NCBI GenBank assembly: GCA_050633705.1
Contig: JBOEGZ010000001.1
Coordinates: 434,001 to 498,000 of the forward strand
DNA length: 64,000 nt
Source of the DNA: JAJFHI01 sp050633705
Lineage (GTDB): Bacteria > Pseudomonadota > Alphaproteobacteria > Rhizobiales > Hyphomicrobiaceae
Direction of reading: 5' to 3'
The translations under genes and the position numbers were made by a program. Each line of letters begins with the position of its first letter. Within the stretch, counting starts at the first letter, position 1. Below are positions 16,623-25,320 of this stretch, piece by piece. Under the pieces are notes generated by a model. That model saw only the letters and a program-made list of their open reading frames with translations. It had not been told where the DNA came from and did not search any database.

Positions 16623-18065
16623 TTACCAGTGCAAGACAGCACGCGCTGCCTCCACAACCTGCTCGCAAGTTGGCAGGGCCAGCGTCTCCAAATTTGCAGC
16701 GTAAGGCATAGGCACATCGGCCCCAGTTACTTTTCTTGGCGGGGCATGGAGTTGGTCCAACGCATTAATCGCAACCTGCGCACAAATTTCAGATCCAATG
16801 GAACACACCGGCCACGCCTCCTCCACTGTCACCAATCGATGCGTTTTGGCGACCGACGCCAATACCGTATCGATATCCAATGGGCGCAACGTTCGTAAAT
16901 CAACGACTTCTGCCAAGATGCCATCCCTTTCAAGGATCTCGGCGGCTTCCAGAGCGTAGGTCATGCCATGGGCAAACGAAACGATTGTCACATCACGTCC
17001 GGGACGGGCGATCGTGGCCTTACCAATAGGCACCAGCCGTTCTTTGTTTTTTGCGACCGGGCCTGAGACACCATAAAGGTTTTCGTTTTCTAGAAAGACA
17101 ATTGGGTTTGGGTCTCGGATAGCGCTCTTTAAGAGCCCCATCGCATCAGACGGTGTTGATGGCGCGATAACTTTGAGGCCGGGGCAATGGGCATACCATG
17201 CAGAGAAACACTGGCTATGTTGAGCCGCCACACGTGAGGCAGCACCATTGGGACCGCGAAAAACAATCGGAACATTTATTTGCCCACCGGACATATAGCC
17301 TGTCTTCATCGCCGAGTTGATAATCTGGTCAATCGCTTGCATGGCGAAGTTCCAGGTCATGAACTCGACGATCGGCTTTAATCCGGCAAATGATGCGCCA
17401 ATGCCCACGCCGGCAAAGCCGTGTTCCGTGGTTGGTGTATCAATGACCCGCAGGTCACCAAATTCCTCCACTAATCCATGACTGATTTTGAAGGCACCTT
17501 GATTTTGCGCCACCTCTTCACCCATCAAGAACACGTCTGGATCGCGCCGCATTTCTTGGCACATCGCTTCACGCAAGGCTTCGCGCATTGAAATTTGTTG
17601 CACATCCCCGTCATTGGAAAGCGCTTGTGTTGCCAATTCATGTTCGCCCGATTGGGACAGGCCCTCCGAAGGCACGTGTGTTGTTGCCTTAGATTGAGGC
17701 TGTGAGCGACTTTGTAATCGTGCTGGTGAAGGCGTGCTCCCTTGTTTTTCTGACGTTTCAGAGCGAGACACAATTTCGTCTTCAATTGCAAGCGTCGACG
17801 AATTGCGATTGCTCCACGTTTCACCCTCGCCAATAATCACCGCTATTGGTGTATGAATGGGAATGTTGGTCTCTCCCTCACTGACCAAAAGGTGTGCGAT
17901 CGTACCGTTGACGCTGGCCTCAATGTCCATCGTCGTGTTGTCTGTCTTAATTTCAGCAATCAGATCTCCTGCTGACACCTCGTCACCAGCTCGGACCAGC
18001 CATTTGGAAAGTTTGCCCTCTTGCTGTGTTGACGACACGGATGGCATTAAAATTTCTCTTGGCAT
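16623..18065 (-). CDS. pdhB: Pyruvate dehydrogenase E1 beta subunit with diverged lipoyl domain
   Basis: 480 residues. Residues 1-80 are a biotinyl/lipoyl fold (MPREILMPSVSSTQQEGKLS). The hairpin that should read ETDKATMEVEA reads KTDNTTMDIEA, so Asn43 replaces the lysine that carries lipoate. A Ser/Gln/Thr-rich linker (about 80-150) replaces the usual Ala/Pro hinge. The transketolase-like body is well kept (GEEVAQNQGAFK, TEHGFAGVGIGASFAGLKP, FRGPNGAASRVAAQHSQ). It normally forms the alpha2beta2 E1 heterotetramer that decarboxylates pyruvate with TPP. The gene follows pdhA by 97 bp. E2 and E3 genes are not in the neighbourhood. It may be a divergent or paralogous E1. Confidence 0.88.
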   Translation of the reverse strand: MPREILMPSVSSTQQEGKLSKWLVRAGDEVSAGDLIAEIKTDNTTMDIEASVNGTIAHLLVSEGETNIPIHTPIAVIIGEGETWSNRNSSTLAIEDEIVSRSETSEKQGSTPSPARLQSRSQPQSKATTHVPSEGLSQSGEHELATQALSNDGDVQQISMREALREAMCQEMRRDPDVFLMGEEVAQNQGAFKISHGLVEEFGDLRVIDTPTTEHGFAGVGIGASFAGLKPIVEFMTWNFAMQAIDQIINSAMKTGYMSGGQINVPIVFRGPNGAASRVAAQHSQCFSAWYAHCPGLKVIAPSTPSDAMGLLKSAIRDPNPIVFLENENLYGVSGPVAKNKERLVPIGKATIARPGRDVTIVSFAHGMTYALEAAEILERDGILAEVVDLRTLRPLDIDTVLASVAKTHRLVTVEEAWPVCSIGSEICAQVAINALDQLHAPPRKVTGADVPMPYAANLETLALPTCEQVVEAARAVLHW

Positions 18066-18162
18066 ATGAGCGGCTCACAAAAGCAAATCGTCGGCGGGTC
18101 GAGTGGTGACTTATGGATTGTCCATCAAGCAACTGATTACGAAACATTGAGACCGTGACGTG

Positions 18163-19185
18163 TCAGGCGAGTATATCCGTCATTAATTCGCTTGGTTCCG
18201 GTTCTGGTGCATTTTGTGCAAACTCGGCCGCCGCATTAATTTCATTTCGAACATCGCCATCAATTTCTGCAAGATCGTCTTCGCCATAGCCTGAAGCCAA
18301 CAAACGATTGCGAACCTTGGCAATTGGATCGTGATCAAAGCGCTGCTCCTTTAGCGCGTCGCCCTTGCGGCTCTCTTTGGCCTGATCCATCATCGCGTGC
18401 CCACGATAGGGAGACGTCAGCATTTCAAGAATAAAGGGGCCTTGACCAGAACGCGCAGCATTTGCCGCTGTGTCACCGGCTTGCTTTACCGCACGCACAT
18501 CCATACCGTCGACCTGTTGACCGGGAATACCAAAGCTTAAACCGCGCGATGCAAGGTTCGGTGTTGGCGATGACCGTTCTATCGACTTGCCCGTGGTGTG
18601 CTTGTTGTTTTCAATGATAAAGATGATCGGGAGCTTCCAACGTCCGGCCATGTTGAATGTTTCATAAACCTGTCCTTGATTTGTGGCCCCGTCGCCGAAG
18701 TAGCAAAAACAGACATTGTCGTTGCCACGATAACGATTAGCGAAGGCCAACCCAGCGCCTAGTGGAACTGAAGCGCCGACGATGCCATGGCCTCCATAAA
18801 ACTCCCTTTCCTTGGAAAACATATGCATCGAACCGCCCTTGCCTTTGCAATAGCCTAGAGCTCGCCCCGTCAATTCTGCCATGACACCTTTGGGGCTCAA
18901 TCCGGCAGCTAACATGTGTCCGTGGTCACGGTAACTTGTGATAACTTGATCGCCTTTTTTCGCCACCATTTGCAATCCAACGACGACTGCTTCCTGACCG
19001 ATATAGAGATGACAAAAACCACCAATGGCCCCCATGGCGTAAAGTTGACCGGCTTTTTCCTCAAAACGGCGGATTTTTACCATCTCGCGGTAAGCTTGAA
19101 GGTCTTGATCTGGTGACAGAGGACGAGGGTTCGGTGTGGGATGTTTTGTTGTTGCATCCATCACCGGCTTGGCATCGTTTGACAT
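18163..19185 (-). CDS. pdhA: Pyruvate dehydrogenase E1 alpha subunit (divergent)
   Basis: 340 residues from ATG 19185, which has GGAGAG upstream. The TPP/Mg motif is intact: GDGATNQGQVYETFNMA ... IIENN (GDG-x26-N). FCHLYIGQEAVVVGL and GKGGSMHMF are family signatures. Two loops differ from the usual sequence: ENNxYAMGTSVxR is ENNKHTTGKSIER, and RGHSMSDPAKYR is RGHAMMDQAKESR. These lie at the active-site entrance and in the loop contacting TPP. The frame upstream to 19248 is not similar to the family. It heads the pdhA-pdhB unit after ftsB, the normal order. Confidence 0.88.
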   Translation of the reverse strand: MSNDAKPVMDATTKHPTPNPRPLSPDQDLQAYREMVKIRRFEEKAGQLYAMGAIGGFCHLYIGQEAVVVGLQMVAKKGDQVITSYRDHGHMLAAGLSPKGVMAELTGRALGYCKGKGGSMHMFSKEREFYGGHGIVGASVPLGAGLAFANRYRGNDNVCFCYFGDGATNQGQVYETFNMAGRWKLPIIFIIENNKHTTGKSIERSSPTPNLASRGLSFGIPGQQVDGMDVRAVKQAGDTAANAARSGQGPFILEMLTSPYRGHAMMDQAKESRKGDALKEQRFDHDPIAKVRNRLLASGYGEDDLAEIDGDVRNEINAAAEFAQNAPEPEPSELMTDILA

Positions 19186-19366
19186 AAGCTCTCCACACCA
19201 CAGAAAAGACGTTTTGCCAGCGACCGTGGATGCACCACGGCGCGACAAATGTTTTTCTATTTTATACAGAGGTCGGGGGTTTCAATCCATCCCCGAAGTC
19301 CGTCGCCAAGGACACCCAGCATCGACAAAACGAGACGGTGCGAGCCCTCATACGATCGTCTATGTC

Positions 19367-19717
19367 TTATCGCGCCGATTGGCCATGAAACAGCACCAAC
19401 TCATCGGGATGGGCAAAGCCCAACTCGTCACGGGCCACATCTTCGATAATATCTGGATGGGGTGGGTTGGCATTGAGTAACGCAATGTCTCGTTGCCAAC
19501 GAGATCGAGCGGCTTCGAGACTTTTAATCTCAAAATCGAGCAGCGTTTGCTGCTCGATCAGTCGAGATCGTGCCTCGAAGCCGTATCGACCATTGTAGGA
19601 ATGATAAGCAAAATAAGCAGACACACACAGACAGGTAAGCGAAAAAAAAGCCTGTCCTGGACGCCAACGCCGATCATATTCAGAGGAACGCACAAATAAA
19701 TCCTCATCAGAGGTCAA
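19367..19717 (-). CDS. ftsB: FtsB/DivIC-like septum formation initiator
   Basis: 116 residues. A cytoplasmic N-terminus is followed by one membrane segment (FFSLTCLCVSAYFAYHSY) and a periplasmic coiled coil (IEQQTLLDFEIKSLEAARSRWQRDIALL) ending with the conserved EDVARDELGFAHPDELVL. FtsB joins FtsL and FtsQ in the divisome. The start is uncertain: TTG 19717 is used because no in-frame ATG precedes the membrane segment. Position between eno and pdhA is the standard alphaproteobacterial one. Confidence 0.85.
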   Translation of the reverse strand: MTSDEDLFVRSSEYDRRWRPGQAFFSLTCLCVSAYFAYHSYNGRYGFEARSRLIEQQTLLDFEIKSLEAARSRWQRDIALLNANPPHPDIIEDVARDELGFAHPDELVLFHGQSAR

Positions 19718-19755
19718 TTACGCAACTTACTGACAGCGACCATAGGTGCCGGGAG

Positions 19756-19770
19756 TTAAGCGTAAGTAAA
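19756..19770. promoter_or_regulatory. CtrA-like box upstream of ftsB
   Basis: TTAA-GCGTAAG-TAAA differs at one base from the CtrA consensus TTAA-N7-TTAA and lies 39 bp upstream of the ftsB start. Cell-cycle control of division genes by CtrA is known in this class. A single degenerate match is weak evidence. Confidence 0.22.
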
Positions 19771-19833
19771 ACACTGTTCTATTAATTCGCTTTTCTCGCA
19801 TCTGCATCAAAGTTGCATATCGCCATTATGCGA

Positions 19834-21129
19834 TCAGGCGCTATTGCGCGCGCCCTTCGGCACTATCGTATCTCCGGCAAAACGCGCCACTTCTCCCAAT
19901 TCGCCTTCAATTCGGATGAGTTGGTTGTACTTTGCCAACCGATCAGAACGACTAAGCGAGCCGGTTTTTATTTGCCCTGCATTGGTCGCCACAACGATAT
20001 CGGAAATTGTCGAATCTTCCGTCTCACCAGAACGATGAGAGATCACCGCGGTGTAGCCGGCGTGTTGCGCCATAGAAACGGCATCCAGAGTTTCACTTAA
20101 TGTGCCAATTTGGTTGACCTTGACCAGGATCGAATTGGCGATGCCCATATCAATGCCGCGCTTGAGACGATCGGTGTTGGTGACAAACAAGTCGTCGCCA
20201 ACAAGTTGGCATTTGTTTCCAATCAAATCCGTCAATTGGCGCCATCCATCCCAATCATCTTCGTGCATGCCATCTTCGATGGAAATTATTGGGTATTTGG
20301 AGGCAAGTGCCTCAAGGTATTTCGCCATGCCTTCAGAATCGAGAGATTTGCCTTCACCTGTTAACTCATATTTTCCGTCTTTGTAGAATTCACTGGCAGC
20401 ACAATCGAGCGCCAACATGACATCCTCGCCAACGCGATACCCCGCTGCCTCGATCGACTTGGCAATAAACGACAACGCATCGTCTGCTGATTTTAGATTG
20501 GGGGCAAAGCCACCCTCGTCGCCAACGTTTGTATTGTGGCCAGCGTCTTGCAGACCCTTCTTAAGGTGATGGAAGACTTCCGCTCCCATGCGAATAGCCT
20601 CACTACAATTATCCGCCGAGACCGGCATGATCATGAACTCTTGAATGTCGATTGGATTGTCAGCATGCGCGCCGCCGTTGATGATGTTCATCATAGGGAC
20701 CGGCAACAGATGCGCCGACGGGCCACCCAAATACCGATAGAGTGGTAAGGCGGAGGCTTCAGCTGCGGCTTTTGCAACCGCCATCGAAACACCCAGTATT
20801 GCGTTGGCACCAAGACGACCTTTGTTGTCTGTTCCATCGAGGTTGATCAACGCGGTATCAATCGCACGCTGTTCTTGAGCATCCATACCTGCAAGTGCGT
20901 CGTAGATTTCTGTGTTGACGCCATCAACGGCTTTCAACACACCCTTGCCAAGAAACCGATCCTTATCACCATCACGAAGTTCAACAGCTTCATGTGCCCC
21001 CGTAGAGGCGCCTGATGGGACGGCGGCCCGGCCAAATGCGCCATCTTCCAGTTGCACATCAACCTCGACGGTTGGGTTGCCGCGACTGTCAATAATTTCG
21101 CGGCCGATGATGTCAACGATTGCGGTCAT
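19834..21129 (-). CDS. eno: Enolase
   Basis: Converts 2-phosphoglycerate to phosphoenolpyruvate in glycolysis. ATG 21129 gives 431 residues, a normal length; the frame upstream is not conserved. Motifs: REIIDSRGNPTVEVDV, GAxGANAILGVSMA, the Mg ligands in LALDCAASEFY, SIEDGMHEDDW and LVGDDLFVTN, the signature ILVKVNQIGTLSET with catalytic Lys, and HRSGETED. It is upstream of ftsB on the same strand. Confidence 0.97.
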   Translation of the reverse strand: MTAIVDIIGREIIDSRGNPTVEVDVQLEDGAFGRAAVPSGASTGAHEAVELRDGDKDRFLGKGVLKAVDGVNTEIYDALAGMDAQEQRAIDTALINLDGTDNKGRLGANAILGVSMAVAKAAAEASALPLYRYLGGPSAHLLPVPMMNIINGGAHADNPIDIQEFMIMPVSADNCSEAIRMGAEVFHHLKKGLQDAGHNTNVGDEGGFAPNLKSADDALSFIAKSIEAAGYRVGEDVMLALDCAASEFYKDGKYELTGEGKSLDSEGMAKYLEALASKYPIISIEDGMHEDDWDGWRQLTDLIGNKCQLVGDDLFVTNTDRLKRGIDMGIANSILVKVNQIGTLSETLDAVSMAQHAGYTAVISHRSGETEDSTISDIVVATNAGQIKTGSLSRSDRLAKYNQLIRIEGELGEVARFAGDTIVPKGARNSA

Positions 21130-21461
21130 AGGGGTATCCTCTATTGGAGAGATGAGATTGGTCAGGCCAAGGACGAAGGTCATTTCGGACGAGCCGCGAC
21201 TCAGACCTTATTAGTGCCTCTCTTACCCGCCGGAAAGAGGCTCTACCAGAACCACTAGCGCCGCATGTCACTTGACCCACGATCTTTTGGTTAACACCGT
21301 TTTGATATCTCAGGTGATTTGCGGCCAGATCATCGCGGTGGTTTGGTGTGTTTGCGCACCAGATGCAGATGAAACCATCCGGATTGCGAGCAATTTAAGT
21401 GGTGTCGCACCGACGAAAGTCATAATTGGTTGTAATTGGCCCAACGCTCAAAAAACTAAAA
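21130..21461. other. Divergent promoter region between eno and the porin gene
   Basis: 332 bp separating genes transcribed in opposite directions. Promoters for both should lie here. I see no additional open frame worth calling and no conserved RNA element. Confidence 0.45.
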
Positions 21462-22790
21462 ATGAATGACTTGCCCTGCGATTTACCGATATTAGTCCGT
21501 GCGCAGCGCAAATTTGTTTGCTCGAATTTGCTCCGGTTCAAGATTTATTTCGCAAGCCTCGCGATCGGATTGACCGGTCTGCCATTTCATACTCTAGCAG
21601 ATGGCCACACAACCCCTTGTTGTTTCGGCCTCGAAGACCGCGTGCGTGACCTTGAAGCGTCCGTTGTACGCAAGGCCAACCGTCGCCTATCGCTCACAGT
21701 GAATGGACAGGCAAACCATGTCGTCTATGGATTTGATGACGGTGGTGAATCCAATACTTACGTTGGCACGAACATCCATACCGGTTCTCGCATACGCTTT
21801 TTTGGCAAAGCCCAAATCACACCAGATTGGTCAGCGGGCTATCGCCTCTCGGTCAATATCTGGCCAGGAGAAAGTCTGGCACAAAATCAAAACGACCCAA
21901 ATGCGGAGTTCCTTGGACCGTTAAATTTGCGTCGATCACATTGGTACATCGACAGTAAAAATTATGGACGCCTGAGCATGGGGTTGCTCGGAACGGCAAC
22001 AGACAATTTTATTTCAGCGACAACAAGCGGTGTCGTGGCCGCAACTTTCTCTAACATCCTCGTTGGCAGCAGTCTCGCATATCGGCGAAAAGACAACGCA
22101 GACCTGACGGGCATCACAACGTTCAGCGTCACTCCATTTCTCGATACCTTGCGTTCCGACACAATCGTTTATGCAACGCCGTCATATCGTGGACTTTCGC
22201 TGCGCGTTGGTTTTGCCGAAGACGATTTCTGGGATATGGCCGCCTACTACTCCGCCACATTGGGGGCCTTCGACGTGAGAGCGAGACTCGGTTACGTCAA
22301 CGACCGTGATGGCGACTACGGCACACCGACATCTCCGAATACCTCGGACATAAAGGCCCTGTTTAGTGCGCGCCATAACCCCACCGGTCTGTTTGCCGAA
22401 GCTGTTCACGTCCATCGCAATTTCGACACACCGGATGGCGCACCCGTGGCCCCGGATTACGATTACACCTACGCCCGCGCAGGCGTTTTCAAACGGTTTA
22501 ACGCATATGGCAAAACGTCTCTTTTTGGCGAGGTGGCGCAAAGCAAAGGTGCTCTGGTTGGCAACAACTCATCCCCCCTTAATGCCAGGCGGGGGTTAGG
22601 CCAAACCAACGATATAACAAAGGCCGATTTTAAGCGCTGGGGCTTTGGCGTCATGCAATATATCGAACGGGCGTCAACTGAAATGTACATCGGCTATCAC
22701 AATTTCAATCTCGATCTTGCAACAACGCGCGAGGCCATTGCCACCGATGACATCGATGTTATTTATGCAGGAACAATCGTTCGTTTTTGA
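21462..22790 (+). CDS. Outer-membrane porin
   Basis: 442 residues from ATG 21462. A long N-terminus leads into a signal peptide (IYFASLAIGLTGLPFHTLADG). A short coiled-coil-like stretch (GLEDRVRDLEASVVRK) precedes amphipathic beta-strands (LSLTVNGQANHVVYGFDD, GSRIRFFGKAQIT, GYRLSVNIWP) and the chain ends in Phe (GTIVRF), as outer-membrane barrels do. The pattern fits alphaproteobacterial general porins. A 32-bp gap to queC on the same strand suggests possible co-transcription. Substrate is unknown. Confidence 0.85.
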   Translation: MNDLPCDLPILVRAQRKFVCSNLLRFKIYFASLAIGLTGLPFHTLADGHTTPCCFGLEDRVRDLEASVVRKANRRLSLTVNGQANHVVYGFDDGGESNTYVGTNIHTGSRIRFFGKAQITPDWSAGYRLSVNIWPGESLAQNQNDPNAEFLGPLNLRRSHWYIDSKNYGRLSMGLLGTATDNFISATTSGVVAATFSNILVGSSLAYRRKDNADLTGITTFSVTPFLDTLRSDTIVYATPSYRGLSLRVGFAEDDFWDMAAYYSATLGAFDVRARLGYVNDRDGDYGTPTSPNTSDIKALFSARHNPTGLFAEAVHVHRNFDTPDGAPVAPDYDYTYARAGVFKRFNAYGKTSLFGEVAQSKGALVGNNSSPLNARRGLGQTNDITKADFKRWGFGVMQYIERASTEMYIGYHNFNLDLATTREAIATDDIDVIYAGTIVRF

Positions 22791-22822
22791 ACCGTCCCGC
22801 TCCAGCATTTAGGCGTCTCACG

Positions 22823-23539
22823 ATGACCAACTCCCCCACCGGCTCTGCCCTGGTCTTGTTCTCTGGGGGGCAAGATTCCACAGTTTGTCTGGCTTGGGCC
22901 CTGACACGTTTTTCCCACGTCGAAACCATCGGCTTTGATTACGCCCAGCGCCATAGCGTCGAACTTGAGGTCCGCAAAACGGTTTTATCGCAACTGCCAA
23001 CCGTAATGTCCGATGCATTATCAGGGTCTCTTGGCACTCTCAGCGACGACCACGTGCTCAAATTGGCAACGCTTGGACAGATCAGTGACACGGCCTTAAC
23101 CCGTGACGCTGAGATTGAGATGACCGACGCTGGCCTTCCTTCAACGTTTGTCCCCGGCCGCAATCTTTTGTTTTTGACCTATGCCGCAGCCGTTGGATAT
23201 CGGCGCAACATCGCGACATTGGTTGGTGGGATGTGTGAAACAGATTTTTCTGGCTACCCTGATTGTCGCCATGAAACACTTCAGGCACTGGAAACCGCGC
23301 TCAGTAAGGGGATGGATAAAACGATAACCATTGAAACGCCACTGATGACTATTGACAAAGCCCAGACCTGGGCCATGGCTCACGCCATTGGCGGTGATGC
23401 TTTGGTCGATCTGATTATCGCAGATACCCACACGTGTTATCTCGGCGACCGGTCCCACAAACATCCATGGGGGTATGGCTGTGGGGCGTGTCCCGCCTGC
23501 CGGTTGCGCGCCAATGGTTGGGTGAAGTGGAAAAGATAA
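22823..23539 (+). CDS. queC: 7-cyano-7-deazaguanine synthase QueC
   Basis: ATP-dependent conversion of 7-carboxy-7-deazaguanine to preQ0, the third dedicated step of queuosine synthesis. The 238 residues carry the PP-loop LVLFSGGQDSTVCLAWAL, VPGRNLLFLTYAAAVG, GMCETDFSGYPDCR, and the C-terminal zinc Cys set (THTCYLGD...GYGCGACPACRLR). ATG 22823 is used; the frame further upstream overlaps the porin stop. It is the first gene of a queCEDF cluster. Confidence 0.96.
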   Translation: MTNSPTGSALVLFSGGQDSTVCLAWALTRFSHVETIGFDYAQRHSVELEVRKTVLSQLPTVMSDALSGSLGTLSDDHVLKLATLGQISDTALTRDAEIEMTDAGLPSTFVPGRNLLFLTYAAAVGYRRNIATLVGGMCETDFSGYPDCRHETLQALETALSKGMDKTITIETPLMTIDKAQTWAMAHAIGGDALVDLIIADTHTCYLGDRSHKHPWGYGCGACPACRLRANGWVKWKR

Positions 23540-23678
23540 TTGTGGGTCAACCTGGCGCTGCAGGCGCAGATGGCTGGCTACGCACGAGCGCCCAATTCAA
23601 CTTAGCATTTGATCCTGTATGCGCCATTTGCGTTCTGCTCGGTTGCACTTTGGCACACGAAGCGATAGGCACAGGGCC

Positions 23679-24368
23679 ATGTACTCAATCAAAGAAATCT
23701 TCTACACGCTACAAGGCGAAGGCGCCAATACCGGGCGGCCAGCGGTGTTTTGTCGGTTTACAGGGTGCAATCTGTGGTCGGGTCGAGAAGAAGATCGCGA
23801 TAAGGCGATTTGCAATTTTTGTGACACGGACTTTGTTGGCACCGATGGCGTCGGCGGGGGAAAATTCAAAACACCTGAAGACGTTGCCGAGGCGATGTTG
23901 GCTGTGAGACGCAGCGATTCCGATTGGGCCGACTATGACGTACATGCCGATAAACTGCTGACAACACCCAGTGGACAACGCGTACCAATTCTCGCTGTTT
24001 TAACAGGTGGAGAACCCATGTTGCAGGTCAACTTACCGTTGATCCGTTGCTTGCATAACGCCGGCTTTGAAATCGCCGTTGAAACCAATGGCACCCTGCC
24101 CGTGCCCGGCGCCATTGATTGGATCTGTGTCAGTCCAAAATCGAGCGCCCCGCTTAGCCAAATTCACGGCGATGAGTTGAAACTCGTCTACCCTCAGGTG
24201 GAAATTTCACCTGAAGATGTCGTCAAACTTGATTTCAAACATCGCTATCTCCAGCCGATGGATGGACCCGATATCGCCAAGAACACCGCTGCCACAATCG
24301 CCTATTGCAAGACCCATCCGCAATGGCGCCTATCGCTGCAAACCCACAAAACGCTGGGCATTCGCTAA
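23679..24368 (+). CDS. queE: 7-carboxy-7-deazaguanine synthase QueE
   Basis: Radical-SAM ring-contracting enzyme making CDG from 6-carboxytetrahydropterin. The 229 residues start MYSIKEIFYTLQGEGANTGRP. The cluster-binding cysteines are spaced C-x14-C-x2-C (CNLWSGREEDRDKAICNFC), the long-insert type found in many proteobacterial QueE proteins. GGEPMLQVNLPLI follows. The ATG at 23679 is chosen because upstream codons do not match the family. A 139-bp gap separates it from queC. Confidence 0.95.
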   Translation: MYSIKEIFYTLQGEGANTGRPAVFCRFTGCNLWSGREEDRDKAICNFCDTDFVGTDGVGGGKFKTPEDVAEAMLAVRRSDSDWADYDVHADKLLTTPSGQRVPILAVLTGGEPMLQVNLPLIRCLHNAGFEIAVETNGTLPVPGAIDWICVSPKSSAPLSQIHGDELKLVYPQVEISPEDVVKLDFKHRYLQPMDGPDIAKNTAATIAYCKTHPQWRLSLQTHKTLGIR

Positions 24369-24485
24369 CCAAACATACACCTGACCTCCACTGGGCGGCC
24401 ATGTCCCCTGGCCTTCCGTTGAAAAATCGCCTAGTGGTGCGCCTTATCGCCATCCAAACCAAAACGACAGCCAACCGAATATCCA

Positions 24486-24851
24486 ATGCGCATTTACAAA
24501 GATTTCCGTTTCGAGGCAGCGCATTTCCTGCCATCTGCACCTCCGGGCCACCCCAATGCTCGGATGCATGGTCATTCCTTTCGCGCGCGCGTTTGGGTGT
24601 CGGGCCAGCCGGATGCACAAACCGGGCTTGTGTTTCATTTCGATGAGTTGGAAGCGGCCCTAAAAGACGCTCAGGACGCGCTCGATCATCGCTTGTTAAA
24701 CGACATTGAAGGGCTCGAAGCGCCGACATTGGAACGCATAACCATGTACTTGTGGGACCGCTTGTCGGACAAAGTGCCAGGTTTGAGTGAAATTGAAGTC
24801 ACGCGCGATAGCTGTAACGAAGGCTGCGTCTATTCCGGGCCCAATTCGTGA
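24486..24851 (+). CDS. queD: 6-carboxy-tetrahydropterin synthase QueD (catalytic Cys replaced)
   Basis: Makes 6-carboxy-5,6,7,8-tetrahydropterin from dihydroneopterin triphosphate. The 121 residues have the zinc histidines (FEAAHFLP; HGH) and the catalytic Asp-His pair (LDHRLLND). The family motif CxxxHGH reads NARMHGH, so the catalytic Cys is Asn, and the usual Glu near the C-terminus (KET) aligns with Asp (TRD). This may be a lineage variant that still works, or altered chemistry. It lies between queE and queF with only 7 bp to queF. Confidence 0.9.
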   Translation: MRIYKDFRFEAAHFLPSAPPGHPNARMHGHSFRARVWVSGQPDAQTGLVFHFDELEAALKDAQDALDHRLLNDIEGLEAPTLERITMYLWDRLSDKVPGLSEIEVTRDSCNEGCVYSGPNS

Positions 24852-24858
24852 GTATCTG

Positions 24859-25320
24859 ATGACCAATAAAAAAACCGAAACTGCGATGCTTGGCAAAGAC
24901 GTCGGCTTTCCCGACAACCCCGAAACCGCTGAACTCGACCGCGTGCCAAATCCGCATTCTGATACGGATTATGTCGCCCGCTTTACCGCGCCAGAATTTA
25001 CTTCAATTTGCCCCGTCACAGGACAACCAGATTTTGCCCATCTCGTCATTGATTACGTACCGGCAGCTTGGTTGGTTGAAAGCAAATCGTTTAAACTTTA
25101 TCTCGGTTCATACCGCAATCATGGGGCTTTTCATGAAGACTGCACGATAGCAATCGCCAAACGCCTGATTGAGGTGTTGCAGCCAAAGTATTTACGCATT
25201 GCGGGATATTGGTTCCCGCGTGGCGGTATTCCAATTGATGTGTTCTGGCAATCCGGCGCGCCACCGGAAAATTTGTGGCTTCCCGAAACCGGCGTCGCGC
25301 CCTATCGCGGTCGCGGTTAA
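24859..25320 (+). CDS. queF: NADPH-dependent preQ0 reductase QueF
   Basis: Reduces the nitrile of preQ0 to the amine preQ1. The 153 residues match the short, single-domain type I QueF: FTSICPVTGQPDFAHLVIDY contains the thioimide-forming Cys and the general-acid Asp, and ESKSFKLYLGSYRNHGAFHED is the substrate-binding signature. The ATG at 24859 starts 7 bp after queD. With queC, queE and queD the cell has all dedicated preQ1 steps here except GTP cyclohydrolase. It is the last host gene before the tRNA-Glu island. Confidence 0.96.
   Translation: MTNKKTETAMLGKDVGFPDNPETAELDRVPNPHSDTDYVARFTAPEFTSICPVTGQPDFAHLVIDYVPAAWLVESKSFKLYLGSYRNHGAFHEDCTIAIAKRLIEVLQPKYLRIAGYWFPRGGIPIDVFWQSGAPPENLWLPETGVAPYRGRG

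Noticed and set aside
24859..25320. preQ1 riboswitch controlling the que cluster
   Set aside because: The gap before queC is only 32 bp and the other gaps show no preQ1 aptamer-like pattern.
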